A stretch of 64,000 nucleotides of DNA from Neospora caninum Liverpool. Its lineage: Eukaryota; Apicomplexa; Conoidasida; Eucoccidiorida; Sarcocystidae. The translations under genes and the position numbers were made by a program. Numbering within the stretch: position 1 is the stretch's first letter; every line of letters starts with the position of its first letter. A model generated the notes under the pieces. It saw only the letters and a program-made list of their open reading frames with translations, was not told the origin of the DNA and searched no databases. The DNA is taken from positions 1,965,120-2,029,119 of the forward strand of contig NC_018387.1 in the NCBI RefSeq assembly GCF_000208865.1. Direction: 5' to 3'. Positions 11,347-23,529 of the stretch are shown here, piece by piece.

Positions 11347-14300
11347 TTAGGAGACAGCTGCAGGAGCTGCGATACTTTCGTCCAGCTTCTGAAGCAGCAT
11401 TGCTGCAGGTACAAAAAAGAAGCATCAATCTTACGCTATGGTGGTGTCAGCACGAGGCTACCGGCCATCACGCCTCATGCAGAAGACAGCGCTAAAAACA
11501 TGATGGACAACACTTGAAGCTCGTCTGTACTCTGATGGTACGACGCCTCTGGGCACCAGTTTGACCGGGCTGTCGACAATAGAGAGACAAAGCGCGGGCA
11601 CATGCAGCCTACGAACCGGAGTTGCAGTAGGTGGTTACAAGCGCGCCGTCAGCGCACGATTTTCGTGAAATGGCACTTGGCGAATCTCTGCCGTTTTGTG
11701 TTCGAAAGCCGTCCCGCAAATGAAGTTCCTCGATGAAAAAGCAGAGCCGGTCACACTGCAACGACGAAAATTCACCAACCCAACGGTAGCTGTATATGTA
11801 CCTGAGTAGCCTGGAGAGTAGTAATTGACAATTTCTGGGGGATAAAGCTCCGTGATCTCCTCCACGAAGTCTGCTACGCTACTGCCGGCTTCAGAGTTCC
11901 GGATGCGCTGAAAGAATGTAACATCGCGTATGAAATAAACGTTTGACCCGAACACCTGTCGTAATAGTATGAGTCAGGGTACGCTTCTGTCTCGTGCAAA
12001 TGTCGGGTTCTACTGACACTGTTTCTATTATGATCAACAGTTCATGCCGAATCACAGTGTTTCCGACACAAAATGCCAACTTCCGTGACAATGAGTCCCC
12101 GTCACTGCGTGAGTGACGCTCCGGGGAAATTCAGAACTACGAGGCACTACTTAGGTCTGCCGTTTCGGTAGCTGTACCTGAAAATGTCAGACTCTCTACA
12201 CAGTGCGTGTAACAGCGTAGCTACTACGTACTTGTCTACACTCACTACACTGCCGCTAGTTACACGGGAAACAGAGGTAAAATGTAACCTGCGTCCGGTC
12301 ATTAACTGCTTCTTCTTTTAGTGCCGGACCGGAACCGCGTAAATCAGCATTATACAGTGATTTGTGTGCGATTTCTTTTACCAGAAGCTGCTCCAAACCT
12401 CCAGATTGTACGAACGAACGCCTTCCCTGGACGTCGTTAGGCAAAACCTTGGCGAACTGCTGGACAACATATCTGTAGCACGATGTGGCGCACCCCCATG
12501 AGCTACACGGCTCACAACGTAACGTTGGTTTTAATCGTTCTGGATCCCCAGATTCGGCGGAGGATATCTGCAGAAGCCCCGAGGTGATAGTTACTAGCAC
12601 TATTTCTCCCTTAGTTCTATTGATTTCCGAAAACTCGCTTTGTCGCAGCGAAACCCACAGCAGTCGACAGGCGGTCGTTATACGCATTGGAAACAATGTT
12701 CAGTGGCGGAAGAAACGTACACAAAGTCACCGCTGTTTACCAGATACGATCGTAATCAGCCTTTCGAAGTGGAATCTTCGTGGGCGGTTAACATAGGATA
12801 AATCGACCGCCTCGCTGCGGAATTAAAACGCAGATTCCACGCGAAGCCGGCAACACTTTCCTAACCTGACACCGGCCTGAAGATGACGGCTCCGTAGTCA
12901 ACTCAACTGAGGTGACTTTTCGTGCTAATAAACTTGGACATCATCTGCAGCCTTTGACTTGCATCGGGTTCAACAGTCTCAACTCAGTCTCCACTCTTGA
13001 AAGAAGCCTAGTACTCACTTGAGGATGGGTGGCGGGGCCTCATTGAGGAGGGGCTCCAAGGCTGCTAGGTGTGTACACTTCTGTAGGATGCTCTACAAAC
13101 ATAAAACCACGTCTTATCCTAGCATACTGGTGTCCACATTTTTCCCAAATCGCTGGCTCGGTTGTCGACTGGGGAAAGTCAGATCACAAAAGCACCTCGC
13201 CACGAAAAAGCTTTTTTACTGAGGGTGCCAGCACAAAACTCAGCAACAAGAGACTGATAACGCCACTGAATAGTTGGCTGTGACCACTATTTTTTAGTGT
13301 AGATGATCGAAAGTTCGCAACACCTTCCTAGGAGATGAAAGCGTCGAACCATTCCACGCTCATGACAGAGCGGCCGACCACAACAGTGCGAAAATACACC
13401 TCACCTTTAGCGCTCTCTTTGTCTTCGTCTGCAGGTCATCGGTGGCCTTGGGGTCGAGATGTATCTGCAAGAGCCTGCGCCGCTCAGAGAAAAAGCGGAG
13501 AAAAGTTACTGAAAAGTTAAACAATGCTACAGAGCCGCCAAGGGAAGCATTCTCAAGAAGAGTTGCGTCAAGTCCATAGTGACCTTGAACCACGAAGCAA
13601 GATGCAATCTCCCTTCACTGTCAGCGGCGCCTGCCGAATATTCCAGCATTCACCAACCGTGAGGGATGAGCAGATGCGTGGCATATCTGCTGAACATGTG
13701 TGACCACCGGCTAGCGAATCAACACGATTATGCGACAATATCGGTCTCCAATCACCGGAATAAATTAAGCCGCGTTTTCGGATGACGTTTCCATTGACCC
13801 TGGAGATTTTCCCGAGGCCTCCTGAGCAGGGACCGGACTCTCAGCTCCTGTGAAGCCTTTCCACGTGAACAGGACCAGATGTCGTAGCATCGCGCGTGAG
13901 GGAATCCTTTCCCGTTGGCGGTGGACATCGAAGAGGGGTAGTCACGGCCTCGAAGGATCAACGTGAGCGCCGAGCTAATGACGACGACGCTTTTCTGCAT
14001 GCGTATGTCACGACATTCCGGATGAAGAAGAGCCCGCGCGAAGGAACTCACTTGCGAAGAACGTCAGCTTCGGCAACTGCCATGGCGTGGTCCGGAGTGT
14101 GACGCCCGATTTGACCTAAAGTCCTGGAAACCAAACACGTGCGTTGCCTAGCGAACGGTGGTTCAACACCATCGGATGAGACCATTCACTTCAGTTGTCA
14201 CCAGTATCTGTGGTAGATCGACAAAAAACGGATCCAGAAGTCTAACAATAGATGCCCGCGATTACTATGCAACAGATTCCTTGACAAACCGCCTGAAGGT

Positions 14301-17300
14301 TTGTTCACCAAAATATGCTCTCTCTAGTGTCCTCCTGGGGTGCCTGCCAGTCTCGTACGCTAACTGGACTCGCGCTCTAGCCGTATACATACATATATGG
14401 CTATGTAATAAGATATCGGCTCTGGGTGCGCAGACGCCTGTATTCGTGTAAAAGTATGCACATACAACAACAAACTGTCTGTTTTTCACAACACAGTCCA
14501 TTCTGACACGAGAAAGTGTGTACTACAGTATCGCGAGTCACATCCGTGTTCCGAAAACGCCCCTCACCAGGCGGCTGCGGCCTTCAGGTGGTCTTCCAGC
14601 TCCTCTACCAAAGCGTGCTTGAGAGGCGGAATACCCTTGGAAACAATGATTGCCAGCGCAAGCGTTTCCGAGAACGCCGCAATATAACCCAGGGCCATGA
14701 TGCCAGGCAGCCTGTGGACCGGCGAACGATAGGGAGGGGACTGGAGAGACGCCAAAGATATGCGCGGATTTTATTTTTCATCTCATGCTCATCCGATCCA
14801 GGTAGTCTGAGGAGAGCACAACTATCATAGGTCAGCGTGGAACCGATGAGAACCGTTGACGTGGAAATCCTGTCGTGACCACAGGTTCGCTTGGTCTGCC
14901 GCTGAGAGGCTGCAAACGCACTGCCGCATCTCTCCTAACATCCTACAGAAAGTCGCCGACAACATTCGCGTACCTGTTGTTTCCCCGAGCATCAGTGATA
15001 TTATCAACAAGTGCCGCAACACCGCCTGGCCATACAGACATAATAGCATCGTATCCCATAAGAACGCGCCTTTTCGTAAGGGCGTGCACATGTGTATGCA
15101 TACATATATGTAGATAGATGAGGGTTTTCTTGCGAGCAGGACACATGCAAATTGCTGTGAGTTTGCTTCTCCCTCGCGAAAAAAATAGGTGGATCGTATG
15201 GTGGTATGCTATTCATGGAAGATCAAGCCCGGTTTGCGCACCAGCGTTCACAACGAACTTGGCAAGGTCTTGGGTGTGTCGGACGATCTCCCGAATGCAA
15301 GTCGCTGCATTTTTCCTGCTCGCAAAAGCCAGGCAGCATACTTAGGTTCGGGAGTTGAAGTGGTCTCGCCAGGGAATCACAAATCGACGTGTTTGATAAT
15401 CTCGGCGCGGCGTCTAACTATCAGCGAAGCTATCCTGACGCAAGACAAACTTTCGTTGGTGGCCCTTGAAACGCGACGCTTGCTTCACAGCTGCGCGCAC
15501 CGGGCCCCGTTATCTCGCTGCGTGACTTGCTGCTATTTCTGTTAGAATCTCGGAGACCGAATGCGGATGGCCATGACGAACTGACTCCACCTGAGTACAG
15601 CCCTGTTGATCGACTTCACCTCAGAAGATTAGAGTGAAATATACCTCCCTCCATTGGTTTCTTTCAACGAATTCCAGGCCTTTTAAGTGGTGTTACGAAC
15701 CGGTTAACTAGTATAGTGGCGTACTGGAGTCTGCAACAAAAACATTTAGCTGTGCCGTCAGAGGAGCTACAAACTAACGGATGAGCACGTACCTGACAAC
15801 CTCATCTGGGTCCTGGAGGCAATGAAGGATTTTGGGAAAAATTTCTGCCTCTACAACTATCTGCTCAGACACATAACAAGTCAGAGAGGTCAACTGCTGT
15901 CATGTGAAGGCAGCAACTTCGTCGTCACCCATCGAGGCCTCGTTGAACCCAGGGAGACCATAAACAATCCCGGAACCCACATAATCTCTGCCAAGAGGCA
16001 GAAGTGTTCAGTTCCAGTTTTTTCTTAAAGGTAACACGGAAGCGCACATTCTTCTGTCGTGCAAACTCTATCCCGCATGCGGAAACGTACCACAAAATGA
16101 ACCGGCAACTGGCTTCGCTCTATCCAGTCACCAGAAAAGCAGACTCTTATTTTATCGACTTGACGTATGGAAGCTGTACCGTCTCCGAAAGTCCGGTAGA
16201 GCATACGGTGTGCTATGACTAGAAATATCTGCAGTTGTGCCTGCCAATATCATCGTTCAAGTTGACTGGATTCTCTGAAAAGCTTGGAACACAAAGTAGC
16301 CGAAGGTCGTGGCCACCACGTAATGCGGAATGGTAACTTCATATATTTGTTTTTGGAATCTGATACTCAAAATTAACGTTAGTTTCCGAGGCATGAGGCG
16401 GCTTCGGTGCGGGATCTGATCCGTAGATCTGAGCCATTGGCTTCACGCCACAGATTCTGTTACTTGAGCTGCAGTTCAAGTTTACGATATTTCAAACCTG
16501 CAGATTTACTACGTTCGATAGTTCTCATCTATTCCATCTTACCTTCTGATTCACGCAAGAGTAGCGGCAACACATAGCTCTCATCTGCATCTTCCATCAA
16601 CAGCTTACCTCAGCCAGGTCTACCGAGTGAGTCGCAATTTTCCCAAGGCATGCACACACCTGCCGGATATCCAAAAAGCATGTTGCGTTGAAGTGGTGTT
16701 GCTGCACATAATGTCTTCTGGCGAGTTGTTCCAAAGGGTAAGCTTCCCAGTTGAAAGGACAGGAGGCCCTCTCCGGTCTGCTCTGTCCTCGGAAGCAAGC
16801 ACCCCCTCCAGAAATACATAGCGTGGCGAGTTTTCTGTCGCATGCTGATCCTCTTCCGTCGATGGATCCGGCGGACGCATACGTTGCTTGTAGAGAGCCT
16901 GTTATATGCCTCAGCAGATGCTGTGTGATGAGAGAGGTATTCACAAAAACCCGTGGTTTCTCGGGTTTTTGCGATAGCAGTTGTTGCATCAACGACGTAT
17001 GTAGCACAGGGATTCTCAGCCGGGGTGTGTCAGCTAACCTGGCGCTTCAGAGCGGCATCTGCATGAGAGATTTCCTTCGCTAGAAGTGGCACGGCTCCGA
17101 TGTCGCAAGCAGCCTGATCGTCGGAAACGCGGGGAACACTAAACGGCCATTTAGTCTAGCTTGGCCACATCGATGCAAATGCTTATACAGAATGGAACGA
17201 TCCGCAAGGCTGGTTGGCATTAGAGCAAGAAATTTCCAAGCAAGTCAGACAGCTGACATACGCATGATGAGTAATAAGCCTGCCACACAAAGGCGCATCC

Positions 17301-19859
17301 CTCGTATCCAGTTAGCTCATGTCCTACAACAGGTGACATTCTGACCTCCAAACATGTCTCGATTCAGGGACTGATCCAGGTTAAAAACAAAGAGTTCTCT
17401 ACTGGGTGAAACAGGTGTGGATTCGTGCTGTAGCGTATTCCCACCGGTACTCTGATCATGGCGAGCCTTTGGTTCCGTATCCGTCTCTTGAGTCGCTCCG
17501 CATCGGTAGCTCTACCTGTGCCAGCTCGGGAGAATGCTTGGCGATGTCACTCAGAGCGGACGCCGAGATCCTTTTGAGTGGAAGCTCTGGCTCCTGGAAG
17601 CAGAGTACCAGGAGGGGCACAGCCCCCGAGTCGACGACAGCCTGGGCCAGAGACTCTGAATGCCTAGCAATGTATCCTGAAGGCGAAAGAAAAGGGGGAA
17701 CATGCAGCGTTGTCTCTCCCTGGGCCGGCTCCACGTTTCCGAGAGTCGCCAGAAAAGTGGTTCTGAACGACAAATTTATTGCAGGCGTTAGTCTGAAGTT
17801 GATGCCACACTCGAAATGAGAGAAAACAAGTCTACATGCGCATCCGCATGTAAGAATATTTGTAAGTCTGCACCTAATATGTTTCAAGCGAATGCATGCA
17901 GATGCCCCTGTACGTGTATGCAGGCATCTGCGACACGTGGAACATTGAACAAACTCGAATCATCTTGGGTCCGTTCCCAATGAGTAGTACCAAGACGAAA
18001 GCAGTTTCGTACTCCACAAGGACCATCAACATCTCCGTTATTTATTGGACTCTGACAAGCATCTCATGCTCCTTGGCTGACGTAAGGCACATCGGCCTCA
18101 CCAATTGCCCATGCCGCTGACTCCTTGACTTGAGGGTCGAACTCCTCCAGACAGGTCGTGAGAGCCTCGAGAGCGCCGCTGTCCACAACGGCCTAAGTGC
18201 AGAGACACAAACCCGTGTACCAAAGCCCGTGGCTTTCATAAAGGAACAGCCGTCGGAACGTAGACTCCTAAACGACAAGATCTCGCATCCCACGTCCTTG
18301 AAATCAGGAAGCCAACCGACCGTCCGGAAATGTGCGGAGAGGGACAGAGTAACAGAGAGACATTGCAAAGGTGAATTGGATCCAAACACAGGAAAGCAAG
18401 CAAGCTATACTTCCGGTAGTCAGTCGCTGCACTAGCGTTGCTCACGTGTGCATGCCTGTAGGTTCAACATGATGTTAACGGCTAGATTATTTACTGTTCG
18501 TTCTACCAAAAGATTACCTGCGCCAGTTCAGCGGAGTGCTTCGACACAGCCCGGATGACGAAAGCTGCGGAGCGCTTGTAAAACCTCTGCACCGCCACAT
18601 AAACACATCTAACTCGAGAAAGACTATGCTGGTATCTGGCCGAGAGTTTTAGCGTCCACACCCCAGAGTATGGACCCTTTGCGGTGTGCTTGAGTTTTTT
18701 TGTTTTCGAGCACAATACGGCGAAAAACAAATCGAACCTTTCAACCCTTCTATCGACCTTTTGACTACACATACGCAGGCTCATTTCTCTGAATACAGGG
18801 ACCGTAAAGTACTTCCGGAGTCTGTAGTCGTTGATTTAGTCTCCCCGTCACCACTGTAACATGCCGTGACGAACTCTCCGACTCACGTTTTGCTGCGCGA
18901 CAGAGTGTGCGAGCTGAGGTAGGATTTCCTGGGAAACCACAGCCTCTGCTAACTCCTCGCTATGACTAGCAAGTCGACCCAACGCAAGTGCAGCCGTTTG
19001 TTGGATACTAGGCACATTATCCAACAGCAAGGGCCTGAGCAAAGACATCACACCTTTTCGTAGAGGCGGGGACCAGGCACACGAAGAAGACAAAAGATGG
19101 CAAGAGAGAGCACCCAAGGAAGAAGAGTACGGAACTGGAAGGAGTCGATGAAAATACTGTTTTCTAGTGTATTCCGTCGCCAAAAAGGTCTTGGAAAAAG
19201 ACTGAGGCAAAATCCATTCGGAAATATAGAGCTTCTCCACACAGCAAACAGGTACTCTGTGCTCTTCTATTGTGAACCTCTTTTCCTCTGGAGGCCCTGG
19301 ATGGAAGCATCCATCTACCCGATTTCTTAACGGTGAGGCCCTAATACCCTTCTTCATATGCTCAGTTAACAAAGCGCATTTGCAGCTAGTTCGCACGCTA
19401 ACACTACGTGGCCAGTTTTCTCGGCCACGCCCGCCGTTCGACTGAAGACGTTACCAACTAATGTTTTTGGTAAAGCTCGCCAAGCCTTTCTCACTCCGAC
19501 TTCGTGGCACGCTTGTCCGACTGTAAACGATATCTTTGTTCGGTTACTCCACAGTGGTGAGTCTCTATTTCCCCCTCTTTCTCGTCCTTTAAACCCTTTC
19601 AGATTCCTCTTCTTTCCCAAATGATATGAAGATGCTCGCGGGTGCAAGGCACAGATCGATTTCATGTTTAGCGATAGGAACGCATCCAAGGCACTTGTCT
19701 GCCCCAAACAGCACCACGGGCCGATCGATCGAGGAGTGTACCTGCGCTGTGGAGAGTCTCGATGTTCTGCGGACGAGAAGACAGGTCGGCGACAGTTTGG
19801 ACGAATTGGACGCGCGCCTTTTGGTACTCCTCGAAGACCTGAACGATGCCGCGACTCAT
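11347..19859 (-). CDS. PF16: PF16/SPAG6, armadillo-repeat central-pair flagellar protein
   Basis: Seventeen exons: 19859-19742, 19053-18887, 18586-18518, 18192-18102, 17676-17516, 17113-17039, 16659-16609, 15860-15793, 15315-15242, 15025-14974, 14711-14568, 14123-14052, 13474-13405, 13092-13019, 12472-12382, 11907-11802, 11402-11347. Together they encode 512 aa; human SPAG6 has 509. Every junction is GT-AG, phases all fit, and homology is continuous from the N-terminal FEEYQKARVQFVQTVADL through the armadillo repeats (ALSDIAKHSPELAQ, IATHSVDLAE, VLPNDVQGRRSFVQSGGL) to the conserved NYYSPGYS near the C-terminus. In other eukaryotes PF16 binds the C1 central-pair microtubule and is needed for flagellar beating. 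In coccidia the expected place of use is the male gamete. The start ACAAGATGA fits the group's initiation context. No residue loss or frame break suggests decay. Confidence 0.97.
16944..16971. repeat. Perfect 10-bp inverted repeat in PF16 intron
   Basis: CAAAAACCCG (16944-16953) and CGGGTTTTTG (16962-16971) are exact reverse complements around an 8-base spacer. They lie in the intron between PF16 exons 6 and 7. The element could form a hairpin in DNA or RNA; its function is unknown. Confidence 0.8.
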
Positions 19860-21387
19860 CTTGTCAGGTTTCCCACAAAAGCGAACAACAAGTCAACGGG
19901 TGACGCGCCGGATGGGAGCAAGGCGTCAGGAGCGTGTACAGCGACAACCGGACACAAAGGGAATCGCTGGTCACTTCCGTGCAGTTCTCGTCTCTTCGGA
20001 AAGCGGAAAACGCGAAAAAAGCCAGTGGAAAGAGCATTCATGGGGGGCCTTGTTTGTGCAAATTGCGGCTGTGGCATAGGCGACGTTGTCGGCTGTGAGA
20101 TAGAACGATCAAGGGCTCTTTTGCCTAACGTTTCTATAAGGGACTGGTTCCAGCAGATAGCCTCCCTGGTTCGTGCCAATAAAATGGTACGCTTTCAAAA
20201 TTCCCTACCCTACAAAGTCACACACAGTTTCAGGGGCACTTTCTCAAGTGGAAGATTGCAAGCGGCGCCAGTCGAGTGCTGTGAATTGCCCATTTCCGCT
20301 GTTCGCCTCTGGCACTTGTTTTGCACAACTGCAAACACAAGACGTCCTGTCCAGCTGGTCGGCCGCAGCCCCAGATGTGGGGCCTGACTCGCCAGTTCGT
20401 TTTTCTTTTAGTCGTTGAATTATGCGGTATACGGCTTCCATGGCACTTGCCCATCGATCTCGATGCTTGCACACCCGCAGAAGGTCTTAAATCTCGTATC
20501 GGGTGGTGAGCTTGCTTTCCCCTGAAAACCCATCTGGCAGAACTGACGAGGCCACTCCGCACTTCGTCTCGATTTTTTAGGCCTCCAGCTGCAGCTGCCC
20601 TAGCACCCACAGCTACGGTTTAAAGTATAGTGTACTGACAAGAATTTTTTCGTCCTTCACAGCAACAAGGCAGAGATTTTTGCAGACTCCAGGCAAAATG
20701 CTCGCTAACGTGAGTCCCTCTCTCTTTCTTTTCGGTGACCGAAGATTCCAGCAAGTAACCGAGAGTTTTGCTTAGCACTGCCCTCAAGAAAGTGTTTCCG
20801 CATCACCCACACGGGGCGCAGTCCCACAGGCGTAGTACAAACACACTGGCCATCTATATACATGGAAATATACAAAATGTGTGTATATAAACCTGTTGCC
20901 GCCATTATGCCGAAGCCTGACAGCGTATCCCCGTCTTCGCCGACAGAAAACGCCTACCCGCTGAACGGTTAACTTCTGCACAACCCTCACAGCTTACACG
21001 CATACACACGAAACCGTCATTTTCTTCTCCCGTCGATTGTTCGCGGGAAGAATGCAGCCCTCAAAAAAGCATCTTGTGGCTGAAGCATGTCTCCGCGTCA
21101 AAAGGCAAGACCACTGCCAACGCTTTGCGGCGACGTCGAGCCTCCAGCACTCGTTAGTTCATGAGATGGCGCTAGACGTTCAGGGATCGAAGGGGCGGGA
21201 AGACGAAGAAGATTCTGGCTTTTGAATAGACAGCAAAAAATCAAGAAAATTTGTACTTTTCGGTACCCTGGGCTTTCATTCCACTTTCATGTGGCGCGAG
21301 ACGTGACCAAGAGGGAAGCTAGAAGGTAATTTACATTGCACCCACTTATTTCCTGTGGTTGGCCTGGACCAGCACTTTTTCTTCGAC
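19860..21387. other. Divergent intergenic region between PF16 and the 713-aa gene
   Basis: About 1.5 kb separating two outward-facing genes, so it must contain both promoters. Long frames overlapping PF16 exon 1 on the plus strand (19626-20387) and short minus frames near 20244-20474 have no splice or homology support. Possible splice acceptors just upstream of the plus-strand ATG (a CAG ending near 21372) leave open a spliced leader exon for the right-hand gene. Confidence 0.5.
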
Positions 21388-23529
21388 ATGACAGGAGGCA
21401 TCGCCACAACCCGTCATCTTTTAGGTCCACTTCTTCCTCAAATGGAGACGATAGAGGGTACACAGAACGAGATTGCTAAAGGGTTCAGGACTCTGCAGCG
21501 TATTAATACCCGTTTCCGCAAAGCTCGGGTGCGTTTGTACAATAGCGAAGCGTCTCCGTTGCTGGCCACTGCCGGAGCAGGGAAGTTGGATGGTGATCTG
21601 GAGGCGGGGCGGAGGATACCTCTTTCGTCGCACGAACCTGAGTTTCTGAGTTTCCCTTCCTCTACAAAAACCAGTCATCTGCGGAAAGGCCACGCCCTGT
21701 CACGGAATCGAAGAACTCTTCCAAGTGGCAAGCGAGGACGCGTCCGCCCTACTGCGGCACGTCCTGGCCCTCGACAGAATGGAGGGGGAAACACACAGTT
21801 CAGGTCTACGAGTGATAAGCAGCAGTCGTCGGAGATTCGCGATCCTGGAAAACTTGCAGCTGTAAGGAAGAACGCGTATTTTTCTCTCTCTCCTCAATTG
21901 CACCAGCCTCCTTCGGCAACAGGTGCTCCTTTTTCCAGGTGCCGCAGCCAGTGTATGATAGACGAAGGAGAACAACCGGAGCAGCGGGTCAGACATTATT
22001 GTTTCGGGTTCTCACATGGAGGGGACGAGCGCGCCTCCAGAAGGAGAACGCTGGACACGACAGCGACTGCAGCCTTTACATGCCCTGGGCCGCAACAAGA
22101 TATCCCGCCGTGCATACTGGATCTCTTCGAGACTCATGAAACTTCTATCAGGCGAACCGTCTTCTTGAATAGAGAAGCAGAAGAGTTTTTCAAACCTCCG
22201 GGATGGATTGTGCAGGAGACGACGAGACAGCAGCAACTTGCAGGTCTCGGAGGCACCCAGAGACTGACCCCCTCCCGGTCTTCTCAAACGAGACCCAACA
22301 CGGGACAGGACCTCTCCTCAGCCATCACCATCGACGAACGTTCCTTACATACACGGGCACTGCCACTAGAGGAACCGCCATTAGCCGGCGCTGAAGCGGT
22401 AGACCGTCGGAGCAACCGTGAGGAATGCCACTCGGTTGCTAATCCCCCAACGGTGCTGGCGAATGGGGCCAAGAAGCCTGGCATTGCCACCGAGAATGCT
22501 GCATCTGCATACGCTCCCTCGAGCACCACACTATCGGAAATAACGAGCAAAACATCCGTTTGTCAACCGCATAGTGGTCGGCAGTCAATTCGGCTTCCTT
22601 CTACAGGGCAAGAATGTGCCAAGGGGGGTTGGAACCGGCCGTGGTGGGATACTCCCGAAGAGTCTGCTTTGCCGAATCGTGGGGGACGAGCAGGCAACAG
22701 TTCGCATGTCCGTCTTCAGTATATTGACGATCGAGGCGGTCCAAGGCTCGCGTGTAGACCTCGTTGCATGCATGCCCCAATCGAAGGCGGCGCGACGAGT
22801 CTTCTGCCGACGAATGGACGGCGCGCCAGATCGGACACCCAACTGGGAGGGTTGAAAAGGGCCAATGGCAAGAGCAGTTGTGTTCCTGAAAGCAGCAACA
22901 GATCTCAAACATATTCGCCAAACGGCAGAACTGCCAAAGACAGTGCCGATGAAATGCCGAAGGGACAGGATGCGGAACCACCGTGGGTTCCCCTTGTTGA
23001 TGTGGCGGCTTCGGAGAAACGTATTAGAAGGAGGACTGACAATCCACCAGATGTTCCCGGACATGTGTGTGGCGAAGGTACAGTTTCTTCCGCCACTCGA
23101 GTCAGAAAGCCCGGAGCAGAGGACCGATGTACACAGCAGTCATCAGCGTGTCGCCCTGCCTGCACAATGCCAAGGAAACACGCCTATGGCAAAGCGGGTG
23201 TGAGGCCTGTTATGGGTCAGACAGGTTCAGTGTCAAACGATTCCCCAGCCTCCAGGGAACACAGTAGTTCTGCAGGAGAACTAATAACACGAGAACCACG
23301 TTCAGAAGGACCGGCTCCATTTGAGAGTGCTGCACAAAACCCGAGCTACTTGTCTTCTTGGAGATTCCCAGGCGCAAATTCGCGTCACCTTGCTGGTTTT
23401 CATAGACATCCGTATCGCTCGAGAGCAAGTTTTGAACCTCGTCGGGGCAGAGGTGATGTAGAAAATTTGGCTTTTTACGAAGAAGTTCTTAACAAATCCT
23501 TTCGACGCTCGACGCTTGTGGACCCCTAA
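21388..23529 (+). CDS. 713-aa uncharacterised protein, uninterrupted coding region
   Basis: A single open frame from ATG 21388 to TAA 23527-23529, by far the longest plus-strand frame in the window. It is open upstream to a stop at 21304 without another ATG, so 21388 is the first possible methionine in this exon; an extra 5' exon cannot be excluded. The first 60 residues contain a basic helical stretch (FRTLQRINTRFRKARVRLY). Most of the rest is polar, rich in Ser, Arg, Pro and Gly, with scattered cysteines, and looks disordered. The last 25 residues (ending EEVLNKSFRRSTLVDP) again look structured. I see no catalytic motif, signal peptide or membrane segment and recognise no family. It diverges from PF16; shared regulation is only a guess. 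Confidence 0.6.
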   Translation: MTGGIATTRHLLGPLLPQMETIEGTQNEIAKGFRTLQRINTRFRKARVRLYNSEASPLLATAGAGKLDGDLEAGRRIPLSSHEPEFLSFPSSTKTSHLRKGHALSRNRRTLPSGKRGRVRPTAARPGPRQNGGGNTQFRSTSDKQQSSEIRDPGKLAAVRKNAYFSLSPQLHQPPSATGAPFSRCRSQCMIDEGEQPEQRVRHYCFGFSHGGDERASRRRTLDTTATAAFTCPGPQQDIPPCILDLFETHETSIRRTVFLNREAEEFFKPPGWIVQETTRQQQLAGLGGTQRLTPSRSSQTRPNTGQDLSSAITIDERSLHTRALPLEEPPLAGAEAVDRRSNREECHSVANPPTVLANGAKKPGIATENAASAYAPSSTTLSEITSKTSVCQPHSGRQSIRLPSTGQECAKGGWNRPWWDTPEESALPNRGGRAGNSSHVRLQYIDDRGGPRLACRPRCMHAPIEGGATSLLPTNGRRARSDTQLGGLKRANGKSSCVPESSNRSQTYSPNGRTAKDSADEMPKGQDAEPPWVPLVDVAASEKRIRRRTDNPPDVPGHVCGEGTVSSATRVRKPGAEDRCTQQSSACRPACTMPRKHAYGKAGVRPVMGQTGSVSNDSPASREHSSSAGELITREPRSEGPAPFESAAQNPSYLSSWRFPGANSRHLAGFHRHPYRSRASFEPRRGRGDVENLAFYEEVLNKSFRRSTLVDP

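Noticed and set aside
19626..20387. 253-codon plus-strand open frame
   Set aside because: It is antisense to PF16 exon 1, which is certain by homology, and has no features of its own.
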